Program-made: the position numbers and the translations under genes
Notes under the pieces: generated by a model
The model's database searches: none
Told to the model about the DNA's origin: nothing
Seen by the model: the letters and a program-made list of their open reading frames with translations, nothing else
Assembly: GCA_013433145.1 (NCBI GenBank)
Contig: CM024168.1
Coordinates: forward strand, 13,198,868-13,262,867
DNA from: Ascaris suum
Lineage: Eukaryota > Nematoda > Chromadorea > Rhabditida > Ascarididae
Length of the DNA: 64,000 bases
Direction: 5' to 3'
Shown: in pieces, positions 12,001 to 26,500 of the stretch
How positions within the stretch are numbered: position 1 is the stretch's first letter
How the letters are laid out: the number at the start of each line of letters is the position of its first letter

Positions 12001-13951
12001 GGCAAACGGAATAGTCTGACTACGGAACTTGAAGGGTCACTCGCAGCGGTGGTTGGAAGTGCACAACATGACATTTATAGGAGGAAAAATTAATGATTCA
12101 TAAATCTGCTCACTTTTCCGACCGTTCAGGATCTCTTTGGAAGAAATGGAAACCGGAGACAACGAACTTTAATGGATAGTAGTTCATCTGCAATGAACCC
12201 AGTACTGCTGTATGTATGTTCGAATCGTTTGTGAATATGATAAACAAGCTAGGGCTTAGCGCCCCTTATGCACACCTATATAAATTGGATCCAGCGCTTA
12301 GAACTCCCGACCACGAAGGAACACCCTAACTGATATCAACAATGACAAACAACCATCTTTCTGTACAGATTCATTGCGATATTTTCAAAGCGAACTAGCT
12401 TCAAATCATTAGCACAATCAATACAAAAGGTTTCCATCTGAACCTCCATATTCGGGATTATAAACGACGTACCGCGAAGGAAACTGAACTGGGAGGAACA
12501 ATTCCGTGCGAAATGGCTATTAAAGCGCCTTTAATGCATATCTCAAAGATCTTGCACACAGAGGAAGTCTCATATACTGATGTGATGGCAGCTTTTATGT
12601 AAGTGGCTAGAACTTTCTGAGCGACAGTGAGACGAAGGCACACTTCTACAGCGAGGGAAAGCACTGTGAAGCAAAAAGATACTTCATGGCCATGAGATTG
12701 TTGACCCCATCCAGTTTATGACCACTGATGGACTGCGGGTGAAAGTTTGCGGCTAAAAGCTTTTATTGCCAAGTTTATTAATAACAAGTTTTATTACTCA
12801 ATATTTGTCAATAAAGCATTCAGCAAAGAAGTTATTCAAAATTTTCAAAGATTAAGTTGTGCACTGAAAAAACACAGCTTAGTGCTCTCTTTAAAGATTC
12901 GGTGAGTTTTCGCCAATGTTGAGCTGGTGCTTTCGAGGTAAGAGAAGAAGGGATTGACCTCCCATCCGCTCGCATCCCATTCCTCTTACTTCCCTCAGTA
13001 GCCGATTGTTTTAAGAGAGAGACGATATCCTCAATGATAAATTCGTCAACCCGCATTATATTTGCCGGATGTTACTTTCTTCCTTCTTTCGTAGAACTCA
13101 CGTAATACATTCGACGGGCATGAATATGTGTGTGCACAGTAACGAATTCAACAGAATTCTTCAAGAATTTATGCTGGCCGGAGCCTCTGTAATGTCATGG
13201 CGATTCTTGAATACGCGGCCTTTGTAGGTCAATATACACCATTTTCACGCAAATTTCATGCAAAATGTTTGATTTGACGCTCCTTCTGCCTCGACTTTAC
13301 TAAGCATTGCTGTCATCGCTCTTGTCTTGCTAACGTTGCGCACCTGATGTGCCACAGTAATCGACTTTGCCATGCACATGAGCATAAATGGCGACGTCGT
13401 TCTTTACCACCCATCAGGTAGATATGTGATAGGGTGTGCTGCTCGTTATTGCCTCTTCACGTCAAGCTACCAAGGGCGACTCATAAATCCTGCTCGAGCA
13501 GTCGGCCACCTCCTTGCCATTTTCCTAGATGACTATGTTAATAGCAGTTTCTCGAATCGTTGAAGTCGATGCATCATGCATTTACTATCCCCATCTGGTC
13601 AATCACCACCTTCTCTGCGCATTCATCAATGTAAGCAATAAAACGACTTTGTCGAGAAACTGAGTTCGCGGATCCAAACAACATTCAGTTATGTGAGGAC
13701 ACTTCCGAAACGTTTCCAACCCGTCAATTTTTGTGTGCACTGCACTGTGTTGAGAAAGACACCTCGTTTCTTGTTGTATTTGGTATTTTACAACTTGTGT
13801 TTCGTTGATTCTATGATACCCAGTTATGTGGCTTCTGAAGTTTCGACAATTTTTCATTACAATTTTATCGGCCCTATTAGACTGAGGTTAATAGCACTTT
13901 GAGGTCAGTCAACATTTGGATGCACTCAGATCGAGTTACTCTCTTTTGCAG
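9031..13951. other. Intergenic stretch with one tandem repeat
   Basis: About 4.9 kb without a gene I can support. Several 60-124 codon open frames exist on both strands but lack consistent splice structure. The only clear structure is the repeat at 11866-12005. It may hold upstream exons of the minus-strand gene ending at 7137 or of the next + gene. Confidence 0.5.
11866..12005. repeat. Tandem repeat with GATCACGTAAGCG core
   Basis: The 15-base word AGATCACGTAAGCGR occurs at about 11866, 11909 and 11981. Flanks also repeat: AAATTCAAAA and CCAAGATCACGTAAGCG precede the second and third copies, and GATCAGTGG-type sequence follows. Spacings of about 43 and 72 bases suggest a unit with one internal expansion. 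Confidence 0.75.
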
Positions 13952-14044
13952 CTGGTGATTTTTATGGAGCACCCGATATATCAGAGTTTCCTAGGAATGC
14001 TGATATGTCAGAATGCACCGACAGCATAGACAACATCCATTACG
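13952..14044 (+). CDS. Candidate acidic exon, possible alternative 5' exon
   Basis: Good acceptor (CTCTTTTGCAG) followed by an open frame reading GDFYGAPDISEFPRNADMSE, up to a weak donor CG/GTACAT. It ends in phase 1, which fits a 35-base exon at 14791-14825 (acceptor TTTTGCTTTGCAG, donor AC/GTAGGT). That exon in turn ends in phase 0 and could join the exon at 17376. This would be an alternative start to the signal-peptide exon at 14551. Function unknown. Confidence 0.28.
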
Positions 14045-14550
14045 GTACATTGTACCAACTGATTCCCTCAGCAAAATTGTTTTTCAATTTTTCCTTTACC
14101 TATAATGCTTTTGCTATAGCAAAAATATTTATTTCTTCTAACGGACTGAATCGGAGGCCTTTGAGTTGCGGTCAGAGAAACCAAACCAGTTCAAAAAACG
14201 TTTAGTTTGAAAGAAGTTCGCTGAAAATTCTGATACAGTGGGCCGATGAGCCCCGTAATATAGTGACTACCAGGATTGACTACTATGATTTCTATGATTT
14301 TCGTGAGCTGAAACCGCCAGAAACGGACTCCCCTATATGCATATACGCACGTGTAGCACAGACGAGCGCAGATATGGCGCTTTAAGCTGCATTTCTCACA
14401 AAATTTGCAACAAGCATGTGGAAATTATTAGAAACTTTTCCTCAAAAGTTTGCATGCAATTTTCTCACAAATTTGCATACGGTTTGTGGAAATGAGCGTT
14501 TTCCATTGCAATGCGCATTCGATGTGAGTCGATCACATCGAGTGGTCCAT

Positions 14551-17500
14551 ATGATGCTTGCTGTCGGTGTCGTTGTTGGCTTGGTCGTAACGGCACATGC
14601 TGGTTATCCTTCAGTAAGTTTTTATTCTTCATCCGGAAAGAATAATATCTTTTCAGCTTGTTTTTTCTCGCCACCTGAAATCTTTTTTGGAGGGATTTCC
14701 CGACCCGATTCAATTCTGAATTTCGATGAATATTTTGCGCAGATTTCGGATATACCATGCTAACTTGTTATTTGCAATTTTGCTTTGCAGGAATGCAACA
14801 TAGTGACGTCTTATGTCATGCTTACGTAGGTGCATCAGATAAGTTCTCTCTAGTAGTTTCAACTTGGCAGCTACTGAAGTTTGAGTTACAAAATGTGATG
14901 CATGCAGTGTAAGCCATAATGTTGATGCACCAACTTTTGAATTAATTACAGGCAACTGAAAGCGAGAAAAACTTGCCTGGAAAAATGTTTTACCCGGAGG
15001 TTTTTCATTTCCACCTTTCAGGTTGCTCAAACGTCTTGTTTATATTTACTTGAATCGATAAAGCATTCATTACGAATAAATGTCTCTTCATATCACTACC
15101 ACTTCCGTTTAGCTGAAGTTGTGAGGTAGCGTGAAGGTGAGGGCTTAGGCTCGTCTCCTGCCCATCGGATATTGACGAGTCGATTCATCGTTGTTCCATG
15201 CGACCTGCTCCACCGCCCGCGTCCCGACGAGAGTTTTAGGTTGCTCAAAAGCGAGTTTTATATGAGGGTTGCACTGGTGGCAGAATTAGTTGAAAGATGC
15301 GAAAGATTACTTTGTAAGTCTTACAAATTGTGAAACTGACTGGTGATATGGCGACATGCAGAAGCGCATACGTGATAGCCCTTTCACTATTGAAGCGCTT
15401 GTGAATACTGGAAGTGTGAGATAAAATTTAGTGAATGGCCAGTGGAATAGCGTCCTATGAAATCCGCAATTTTTTTTTGCTGAGGCAATTAAGCCGGTTG
15501 TCCTGAGTGAGGTTTTTCCAAACGCGCAAGTAGTTAGTAGTTATGAGCGAATGGCGTGGCTGAGTGCAACTTCAGTCGACAAATGTGCAGAGAGGTGGGA
15601 GCATATGCTCGCCGCAGACTTTGTGCATATATAAGTTTTTGCTTATAGGCTTACGGCTTATATAGTTCTTTATAATCATTGTTTATACTATAAATATTAA
15701 AAAGATTTGTGCTACAAATATTACGAAGGTAATTGATGGAAAGATGAGGCGAGTTTTGCTATTCGCTGCAATGTAAACATTACGTCCTTCTTCGAGAAAA
15801 GTGGGAGCTTAAAAGTAGGTATAGAGAACGACCGCTGTGGTCAGAAAATTTCGACGCCGTGAACAGTCGTAGGAGGCTGGAGAATCCACCCATCGTTAGT
15901 CCTCCGCCCTCCCCCAATGAAGTTTTCTCGTCGCTTTGCCTATCGGAAAATGCATTCCAGTTTTGGATGAGGGATATCCAGCTTTAACTCGGCACACAAT
16001 TTGACTATTAGAGTAATGTGACTTTGAAGTTGTTTGTAAACGGTTGCAATGTTTGTAAGCCAAACTTCTCCCAGATACCAGAATTTTTGGGATAAGGCAT
16101 GTCCCGGAAATATCGCGACATTAAAGCCGTTCAAATATTTTGGACATCGAAACTGTTTATATTCTTAAGTTCCTCAAGGCATTTGAATTACAATAACATT
16201 CCATAGCCCCCATAATGGCATAATATTTCTCGCAAATAGATAATGTTCCCCAGAAAGACACAGTACTCCCCTGAGGTGTATAACATTCCTCGCAAACGCA
16301 TAGTTTTTCCTGTAAAGGTATAATATTCCCGGGAAGGAGTAATATTTTTTGGTTTGAATAAAATAAGTAGCTACATGAGAGTAATTTCATGTTTTAAAAA
16401 AATGATCTTGTCCTTTATGACTGCATGAGAACGGTGTGGTAATTGGGCTCTGTGACAGGTGATTATGAATTTTTATTACTGTAGTGAAAAAATTTTGATA
16501 AGTAAACATTTTGAGCTCTATAAGAAGCCTAACAGATACCCTTTAAATTTAAGAACAGCAAAGTCATAGAATCTTAAAATACGTGAATTCACCTCATCTT
16601 GGCTACTTCTCAAACAAACCAGCACAAACACAACTTGCCAACCTTGCTTTATGTGCTATTATTTCCGCCTAAGAAGCCTCTTCCCTTAAAATTTCCTAAT
16701 TTTTTATACGCGACTCCGTGTTATCCATGAGTGGCTTGAGCCTAGGAATTTTTCAACAGCACGCAAGGCCTCCATTCAGTTATAAAAGTAAATGCTTTAT
16801 GCACTGTTTCCTTCATCTTTTCTACTTGATTCTCTAAGGATCACTGAAAATGTTCGAAACAAGGTTTATTTGGATAGAACAAGCAGAAAGAGGTACCTAC
16901 GTGCTCAGAGATGTGTCCTCTTGTACAAGTTTTGCGAGGGAAGTAAGAAAGTGCCCTATTATGACTATACTGCTAGCTAGTTCCCATAGCAATACTAACT
17001 TCTGCGTATTGTTAGTGTTGCGTCCCGAATGCGTTCGGCTGTGCTGAGTCGAGGAAATGTTGATGAAAACGGCGAACTGAGGAAGAGCAGTTCATTAGAC
17101 GAAGTTGGAGAACCGGGCGTTGCAGCCACACATACAACTATGGAAAAAAGCATGGCCTATATATGGTCGCCACGTGACAATTTGCGTTGAAATATGATCG
17201 CCGTGCTATGTAGTCACATGGTCTTCATCACAACATTGCAAGTCGTCATCACGTGGCCATATGTCTCGCAATGTTTGCCACGTGACTACGTGTTGCGCAG
17301 TACCATTTCCGATGTGCTGAATCATCACCAAATATCTAACAGTTAATCTGATTACTGATCTTTCCATGCATTCAGAGGTTCTATGCAGAGGGTAGAAGTC
17401 GCATCGTAGTCAGTTTGGACGAAAATGTTGGAGGCCCGATGGTAGAAACCGAATTCCTCTGGATCAAAGTCGGCCGTAAAAGCGGGTAAAAATATGTGCG

Positions 17501-20500
17501 AAATTTTTAAAACAAGATAAACGAACATAGCGCTTTATTAGTTTGCAGTAGCGCTCCCGCATATCAGTTTCATCAGAGCTTGGCTGACAGGGTGTTCACT
17601 CGATCCAGAAGGAAGGTATTCATATGCGACTGAACTCGGAGTAGCAGCCTATGGAATAGTAGTGTTTGGATAAGGCCAAGAGAGGCATCAAAAATTCGCC
17701 ATTTTTATTCATGGCATATATATTATTCTATAATGCCAGATTATTCTATAGTCTGTGCCAGAAAAACGTCGATTTGTTTTACTCAAAACCATTAAATTCA
17801 TTTTCGTTCTGAAGCAATACTAAGAATTTCGTTGCCGGGATTTTTATGCGTTGTGCGCATTAAAAAAAACTTTTTTTCAACCCATAAACTAATGAGCTCT
17901 CCGCTCTCCTCAGAAGGCTGTGTCACTTATTCTCAACGAGAGAATTTTCTGCTCGAGTTTCACCGGCTTTCGTCGAGCTAAATTCATGCTCGCTGTTTTT
18001 ATCTTCAGATATTGAACTCTTTTATGTTATATCTGAGATCTATGTCAGTTTATAAAAAATTCACATTTAAATCAGAGTTTACTCATAACTCTGTCATGAC
18101 ACGTATGCACAGTGCTTATTACAGATATAGAAACTAACACTTCCTGTGGACGATCCGTTGACTACTGTTCTGTTCGGGCGATTGCCCACAACGCTTGCGT
18201 AAACTAATTCTAACCATAATAATTAAACTACATATCCCCATTAAAGACGTCAATGAGAATGAGTTGTGCCTGAGAGTGGAACTCGGAACTGTTACATCGT
18301 TCATTACTTCATCCCGCAATCATATCTTTGAAATGTTCGTTGATTGATTTTTCTTAGGCGATGGTGTGCCTGCAAATAGTTTAGAAATCGATAACTAACG
18401 AAATCTTTCATTATTGATCATATGCTCTCTTCCGTCCTCTTTCTTTCATCATAATTCTTGCCCAAGATAGTTCAATTTTCTCTCTGCCAAAGAACTTCTT
18501 AATTAATTAAAAAATTCGCTGTTGTTTTGGAAAATGTCCACTTTATTATCACTTATACGTCACGTGCCATTGTTTTAATTGCAGTCGCTCAGCTCTAAGT
18601 TTTCATTTGACCGATTGGGCTAATATTGCAGCTCCATGAAGATCGATCTGAATTCGATGAGGGAACAAGTCGGCACTATGAATATAAGTCTTGCAAGCGG
18701 TCTTTTCAATTCTTTCTCCATATATATGGTTCGTTGCAATCTTTTTTCGCTGGATGCGATCATGGTCTCAATAGGTAGAGATCACGTTCAACTGACGAGG
18801 ATAGCACGTGTGCAAATGATCTCTTTCTTTTGGAAATGTTCACGAAGCTTTTACGAATCAAATATTGAATAAAAACTCGTTTCCGGCTTGCATAATATCT
18901 GAATCTTTCGTGCTCGAAATGACTTATTTTTAGTAAAGCAAACTTCGATAAAATTTGACAAAGCGAAGTTAGAGCCGCAAGCGTATTTAAACAGTCCGAG
19001 GTTAAGTTGAAATGAACGTCGTGGTCACTAGGGTCATTTGCAAAGAAAACGTTGGAATACACAAATTTTTATGTCATAAGAAGGCATTTTTCGAAAATAG
19101 ATCACTTTGTTTGCAGCGCAAATTCAGCAATGGCGTTCTCGATCCACCAGAAGATGCTTGCCAGTTCGAGAAGAGGCCTATCAAGAGAAATGGTGTCAAC
19201 TTTCGTTACATCAAGTCCGCTGCAGCAAATCCACGCGAGAAAGCGAAACTTGACTTAAGGATTCGCATCTATGAAAGAGAGGCATACGTTCACCAAAATG
19301 GGAAGTTGCTTATTTCATGCGTGGTGAGTGATGCGATTTTGCGACGGCATTCATCTCTCTTTTGTACAATAGTGAGCACCGTTTTTTAAGGTGAAGGTTG
19401 TTCTCACGTGCATGAGATAATTTCAACTAGAATTCTCAGACAGTTTGTTTCACCGAAAACGAATACCCATTTCAAGCGATGTCGTTGGACACCGACATCA
19501 TGAAACTTCATTGAATTCATCACGAAACGCGATATAAACTTGGCAACTGCGTGTGATCCGCTGTCCAGGATCGGCGTATCCATTCAAACAGCATCGGCCA
19601 GTCACATTAGGAGGCATCGTCCGCGATTCTTGCTCCTCTATGATGGGCCATGTTTCACATCTCTAGAAGAAGCTGGCTGATCAGTGAATGAGCCGGTAGA
19701 CTGCTCGGCGAGAGGATAAAATGCCGACTGCAAAAATTCCTTTGCCAGAGCATCGACTGCAAAACGGCTGCAGAAAAGAAAACCAAGAACGAAATTCGAC
19801 CTGCCAAGACGGCTTCTGAATTTCCACAACTTTTAGAAAAAATTGGAGCCATGAACCATTCAGAGGATGCCACCATATCGTGAAGAGGCTGTCGGTATTC
19901 TGCATGTCGATATGTTCCATTTTGCACATCGCTGAACCGTGGCTGCATTCCTGTAATATTTTTCTCGAAGCACTAGCACGCGCACACAGAGTACACACGA
20001 TTCGTTGATGCGTTAAACGCAGCAGCACACCGAAAGAAACCATTGCGAATAAAGATCTGAATGTATTGGAATAACGAATATGAACGAAAATGAAGTGAAT
20101 AAAAGGACTGCGAACATAAGCAATGCGACCGCATCACAAGGCCCGTTCTTGAGTACAGTTGCAGGAATAGGAAATCGAAGAAAAGCGCAGAAGAAAAAGT
20201 CGTGGACGAAAGGATGAAATTTTGGAATCTTGTCGAGTATTTTTTACATCTATTTGCATACATGAGGGAAATTTTTTCCTCGGAAATTTGAAGCAGCCAG
20301 AACAAAACAAATGAAATGAAATAAGGATTCAGTGAGCTCAGTGATAAGCTACCGGGCAAAATTTTTGCGGATATATTAGCGACAGCTGAGCAAAAACTGT
20401 CGCTAAACACAGGCTTGCTGTGATGGGTAATGATTCTACACCTGCCGATGTCAGCTTCTATCCACTTCAGCCTAGTCTTCTTAGCCGTATTGACACCTTT

Positions 20501-23500
20501 GCAGCGGTTTAAGAAACTATTGCATGAATGCAATCACGACCGAGCCATACAATGCAATTATTTTTCAACGATCTTTTTTCGGATTCCGAATTTGTTAACC
20601 TGTTCACTTAGTCCGAGCCTATTTGTCTTTTAAATTTCATCACAAATACATCATCCACCAAACCGGCGTTTTCACAGTCAGTATGTTGTATTTTGCAATA
20701 GGTCTTTTGTCAGCGTCGCAAGCTGCCCCAACGCTCAATGGCCAGCTCGACGTTGGGGATAACCAGGAAGGGAACTCGTCTGTTTTCTCTACCGTAGTGT
20801 CCAGTTGAGCTCATTTCCGTTGTCAGGCACCCGAGACGCATCGTTTCGTTGTTATGAGCGAATACGAGTCGATGATTCACCGTATAGAGACTGAATTTGT
20901 CAGTGCGACTCCATACAGAGTGAGCATTGAACAAACTCTTTATCCATTCCCTTATTATGAGGAATTCAATGATTATGGATTTCGAGATGGTGAGTGCTCT
21001 CATGAAATACACTTTCCTTTCCAGTTTCACTATCCTAATCTGCATTATTCTTCCCTGGTTGTTGATGTCACTATGAAGCATAAGTGAACCATAGGTTTCA
21101 TCACTTGCTGTTCTGTCTTCTAATTCGATAATGTTACGAACACACTCAAATAACGCAGGTACCAGCAAAGTAAGACTGAAATCAAACGATGGGAGGAGTC
21201 TGTTTTGAGTGCGACAGCGACGGATGCGCATCGTGTACTCACTTGGGCTCATGAAATGAAAGGGGGTCTTTTGTTCTGGTGACGCACTTCGAATGATGGT
21301 GTTCTCATAAAAATTCCAGATTTGAGGAGAAATAGACAAAGATGGATCATTTTAGTATATGTACGATTTCACAGTTTATTACAGCTTTTCTACATTCTCC
21401 TGAACACAATAAGAAAAGGCTTTGCCAGTCGTGCCCCAACAGAGCTTGAAGGTGGGAGGAGGGGCATGAGGAGGTGGGTGCCTTAGCCACGTTCCGTCCT
21501 TTATTGTACTGACGTATGACATAATTATTCAATCTATTTGAGTGCTTTTTCTGATTATAAAGGAGTTTGTGCTCAACAAGCCAACGAGGTCTAGTAATGA
21601 AGGATTGACGAGAAAGATCGAGGCTTTTTGTTATGAAGGCGGTTGGAGATCGGTGTTTTACTGCGATAACTATGAGAATAAAAGGGAGAAATACCCACAT
21701 TTTATGAGACTAGAGTGACATATATCGTAAACGAGAACAGCATCCACACAAAAACCCAGGAATTGGTTGCTGCCCACTGAACTTGGTGGCTCGTAACCGC
21801 AGCTAATATAGAATGTAATCTGAAAGGCAATCTACCTGCAGGTAAGATATTTTTTGCGAAAGGAAGAGAAATAGTGCATAAAGCAACGATGTTGCTGGAA
21901 TTTGGATACGAAAAGCTAAGATCGAAAATTCTGCGTGTGCAACCAACACTTCTTGAGCCGAAGCATACATAAAAGTGATACTGACGAAGATGTTAGAAAA
22001 AACATCCGAGTAGAAGAAGTGCCTTCACGATGCAGAATTCCGTGTAATCAGTATGGAATTCTCTCCTCCTTCTCCTTCCAAGTTTCTTCTCTTGTCTAAG
22101 AAGGCAAGGAAAAATAATTTGACAGAGTGAACTTTGATAGCTCCGGTTTCTTGCAAGTAGAGAGGGCGGAAAGTTTCGTTATGATCTTGTAACCGCTATC
22201 TCAAATGTTATTGAGCCTATATTAATACCTTGTAGCAGTACATCATCACGTTGACCTTCCGCGTAAGTCGGAAAGTAAACCTTTTTCTAATGCAATCACT
22301 CGCTGAATGTGGATCTAGGATCGTCAAAACGCCTTGCTTAATAATCAAGTGCCCATAACACTTAGAAGTTGCTTTTATAAGAGACCGTACCCTGACTTAG
22401 TGTCCTTATATAAGGTACATTAATATTTCGTTATTTACACAAAGAGAATAGTCATTCGTAGAATTCGCTGCGAACAAAGGTCGACACAATAAAAATTTTG
22501 CTGTCGAGTTTCGGCAGCACATTCCAGCAATCGGTATGTTAAAACAGACACTTATGTCAGTACTAGAACGCTCATATGCCCGCTATTTCTACACAAAGAC
22601 ATACTGATAACACAACCAGCATGCCGTTTACCTGCCGATAATGCTGCAATAATTTCTTATTAATGCAAGGAACTCACTGGAAGCCGCGGTTAAAATCATT
22701 TTGTAGCAACGTCAGGACAGACATGAGGTAGGAGAAAAACCTTATTTTTGCCGATGGGGAGTGATATCATTTATTTCGCAAGAAGTCGAAGACGGAAATT
22801 TGATGGGCTTGGCGGGGAAGTCCCTGCGATTGTCACTATCCATGCAACGCTCTTCCAGGCTGTAGCCCATCAAGCTGCTCTCTTTTTCCGCCTTTTATAT
22901 GATTGGATGGAAAGTGATGTAAAATAACAGCAAACGCCGTCTGTTGCATCGAAGCTGTCCTTAAATTGTGACTACTGTTTTGTAGGGGATATCATCCATT
23001 TCAACGGCTTTTTTCGTCGGTCGTTTCAAGTGATGTTCGTCACGAACGATAATTTCCACACGTCAAGATACCTGGATTTTCTTATTGACAAAGATGATCA
23101 GGTGAACGCATTATTTTCCTTTCACTTTTCTTGATGCCTAACTTTATACCAAAAGGAACCGGAGAATAAGTAATTAAAGATTTGATTTAACTGATGTTTT
23201 GAAGCACTGAGATATTAAACATCGCATTTAACTGACTAAGGCGATTCTCGTACATCAGCAACAAAAGCCACGAAAAAAATTCAAGTGGGCATTGACAATG
23301 ACGAAACACTACAACTTGCGTCAGTATGAGTCTAAGAGACATGGATCGATAGCGTTCGCTTAGAACTCAAACTGAACTCCATAATCTATGTCAGTGCTAC
23401 TGTGGATAATTTTGTACGTCTGTCCGCTTAAGTGCATCAACATAGCAACAGTGGATTTCAGGCACTCTTGTAGTGGATCGCTCGTTGCAGTGGGGTTTTA

Positions 23501-26500
23501 GGACAGCAGGTGATATTGCGATAGTTGAGAATGGATGGCACATTCGTCTTAGAATCAATATCTGAGGGTTTAAAAGCATTACTGCCTTCAATATAAGGTT
23601 AAGTATAAGGTTAATCCTATTACTGCCTTCAATTTCTTTTCGCCGTAGTGAGCAGTGAACTCTAGATCTGTTTCCTGGTTCCTTCGCTACTTGAGGGACT
23701 TTTGAAAAATTACCTCTGACGGTGAGCGAGGATGTAACAGCCGAGTTGCCATATAATACTCGAGATTTGGAGATAGAATGATTTATTTAGACGCGATCTG
23801 CTCCGGTCACATGTGAAATGAAGGTCAAATTGCAGAGGCGCATTGGTATCTAGTGATTTCGACTTGAGGCCTAAAAGTCAAGCTTCCAGGCAGTCATATA
23901 TAGTTAGAGTTCTGTTTCCAACTTTAAGCTGTTAATGATCTGATGTGTAGCAAAAAGAGTGCGAACCCCATCATGAGCCCTACAGCACGCCAGGGTCACA
24001 GCAGTGCAGGAAAAAGCACAATTTACAGAAACCTAAGTTTGTCCTTTTAAGAAGCTTTGATCTGCTGTAAACGACTTCAGTAAGAGAAAAGAATCAACGC
24101 CTTTCTAGAAATGAATGCAGGGAGTACGGTCACCTGCTGCAGACTTCGTCAGGCTATTTAACAAAGCAGATATCTGCATAGTGAGAAATCTGCCACTGAG
24201 CAACCGAAACTGTTCGTCACATATAAGGTGAATCCATGTAGAGTATAATAAATTCGAGATAGTTAATAGTTTTTCTTATTCAATAAGGAACACAGTTAGA
24301 ACTTGAAACATTTTAAGGCGATAACGGTAAGGTGGGAAACTTTATTCACCTCACCTGAAAGAGCGTTTTTTCTTTGGAAGGAGTTTATTGAGTATGTGGA
24401 AAACAATGGACTGGAAAGGATTTGAAGGAAATGAAAATATCGAAGAATGCTGCAATACATCTCATTTTCGTTGACTCTTTAGGACTAAAATAATAATAAA
24501 TTTTCTTCTTTCCAACCTCATCAATCACATCCCTCGAGAGGAGAGCATTTTTAGAAATGAATGAAACTTTTCCAGTGTGATATTAGAATTTTCACTGCAG
24601 TGAAAACCGAAATATTTCACGAGGCTGCTAATTCATGCGCTTAATTCTCAAACGTGAGACATCTTAATCAAAATATGGTGTGCATACAAGCGATTTTGGA
24701 ACGACCACATTCGTTGACACTAACAAACGACTTTGACTTGAATGACGGCTGGAGTGTTGATGCCTTGCGCTACTAGTTTGGCGCAGCGATATGACTTCGT
24801 CGAACTGAAACTGAAAACTAGAAAACAAATTGTAGTTGTTAGGTGAACACACTCAACATCGATCGCTCGGTTTCTTGGCCAAGACTACTGACGATAACTT
24901 ATTACCGGCTGGTGTACTCGAGACTGATGTGAGCAGTTGCCAGTGAAATAGCGATGAGTTTGGCGCGTTAGGTTGCTTATCGTCTCTCGCTTTGCATAAA
25001 TATATTGCCGTCCGTATTGTCACATTTTCCTTAGCGACGTGCCATTTTCCATAATCACATTTCCTTTGTGCTGGAAGTTTTTTTGCGATCTGCTTTATGC
25101 AAGAGCACATCGCCAGAAAAGTGCTTCTTCTTTTATTGGTCGGAATGGATTATTTGTCACTTAAAAGAATAATACCATTTTTCTCAGCTAGAATTAATCC
25201 ACCATATTAGTGCATTGAATAAAAATGCAAAGACGGAGGAAGTTTTTGTTAGATTTGTTCTCTATTTCCAAAAGCTGTTGTATTCAAAAGTGCTTTCAAT
25301 TTGCGCAATGATAGGACTCTTAGTGCCCTGCGACTTCATAGCGCATTACGCTCAAAACTAATATTTCAGTGTGCACCTCAGTAAATGATGGACAAAGAGA
25401 ATGCAAAACCGCGAGAAATACAAGACCGTAACCTTCAGCTAAAAGCCCTTCGCAGAACATATGGACACTGCTGAAAACTGAGCTAGCCATGGTTTAGCAT
25501 AATTCCTTTGAATATTGTAGGTAATTTTTTCTACGCTTTGCAGCTATCGTAAACATTATCTACTGCCTATCAATCGAGAATATGGTACTGGATTAAACTT
25601 GTAATTTTAATTGCCCAACAGACCATTTTGAGACAATTGCGAATAAACGAGGGTCTTTCAGTTGTCCGTTATCTACAGAGACCCAACCGATACCAACCAA
25701 CCGCAACATATCACCGCAAGCCCTGACCTGAAGTTCCGAGACATTGACTGGCGTGACGTATTCATTGAGCGCAAAGACCACGAACTGCTCGTAAGCGTGT
25801 CGTTCTTGATGGACAATATTGTGCAGTATACGCTTCCCTTTTTGTGGATTAATGATTCGCTTTTTCAGGTCCTTCCTCTACTCTCTTTCCTCACCTCCTA
25901 TCTTCCAATTGTCGCACTGAGTCGCAGATCAGTTGCTTCACCAGCAGTCGTACATGTACTCATTTCTATAATGGAAAACATTAACTATTCATTTCAAATC
26001 TCGGGCAATCAATTACCAAATTAGTTTTGTATAATTAAATTGAGCTGCAAACAAGATACTTTTACGACTTGCTGCAATTCGAAATCTTCATCTCTCGTGG
26101 CTGCAAATAATACCTAACGGCGCTGTGCTTATGGCTCTTAAATCGCATATGTAAATCGATCAAGCATAATATCTTCAAAGGTATAAACTAAGAGTTATCA
26201 ATTGTGCACGCGAATCCAACCAATTGCTCCGCGCATCTTTTAGATAGCTTGAAGGAACATGCTGCCTCCGTGATTACGGTTCTACACCAATATTACTCAT
26301 ACCGATGATGGGGCAACTCAAAGGTTTTAAACAAAGTGGACCCTCAGTAAACAAATTTGCTTTTTGTCATGGCAAGCTCCTTTGCTTGCTTCTCACTAGG
26401 TTTTCGTTACTAGGCTTGCTCACACAACTTCAATAGACGACATCGAACATGCCACAGGGTTGATTCACCAGTCGCATGGTCACTCTCATAAGTCCTCTGT

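Noticed and set aside
23578..23634. Duplicated ATTACTGCCTTCAAT and ATAAGGTTAA words
   Set aside because: Short local slippage in an intron, of no evident importance.
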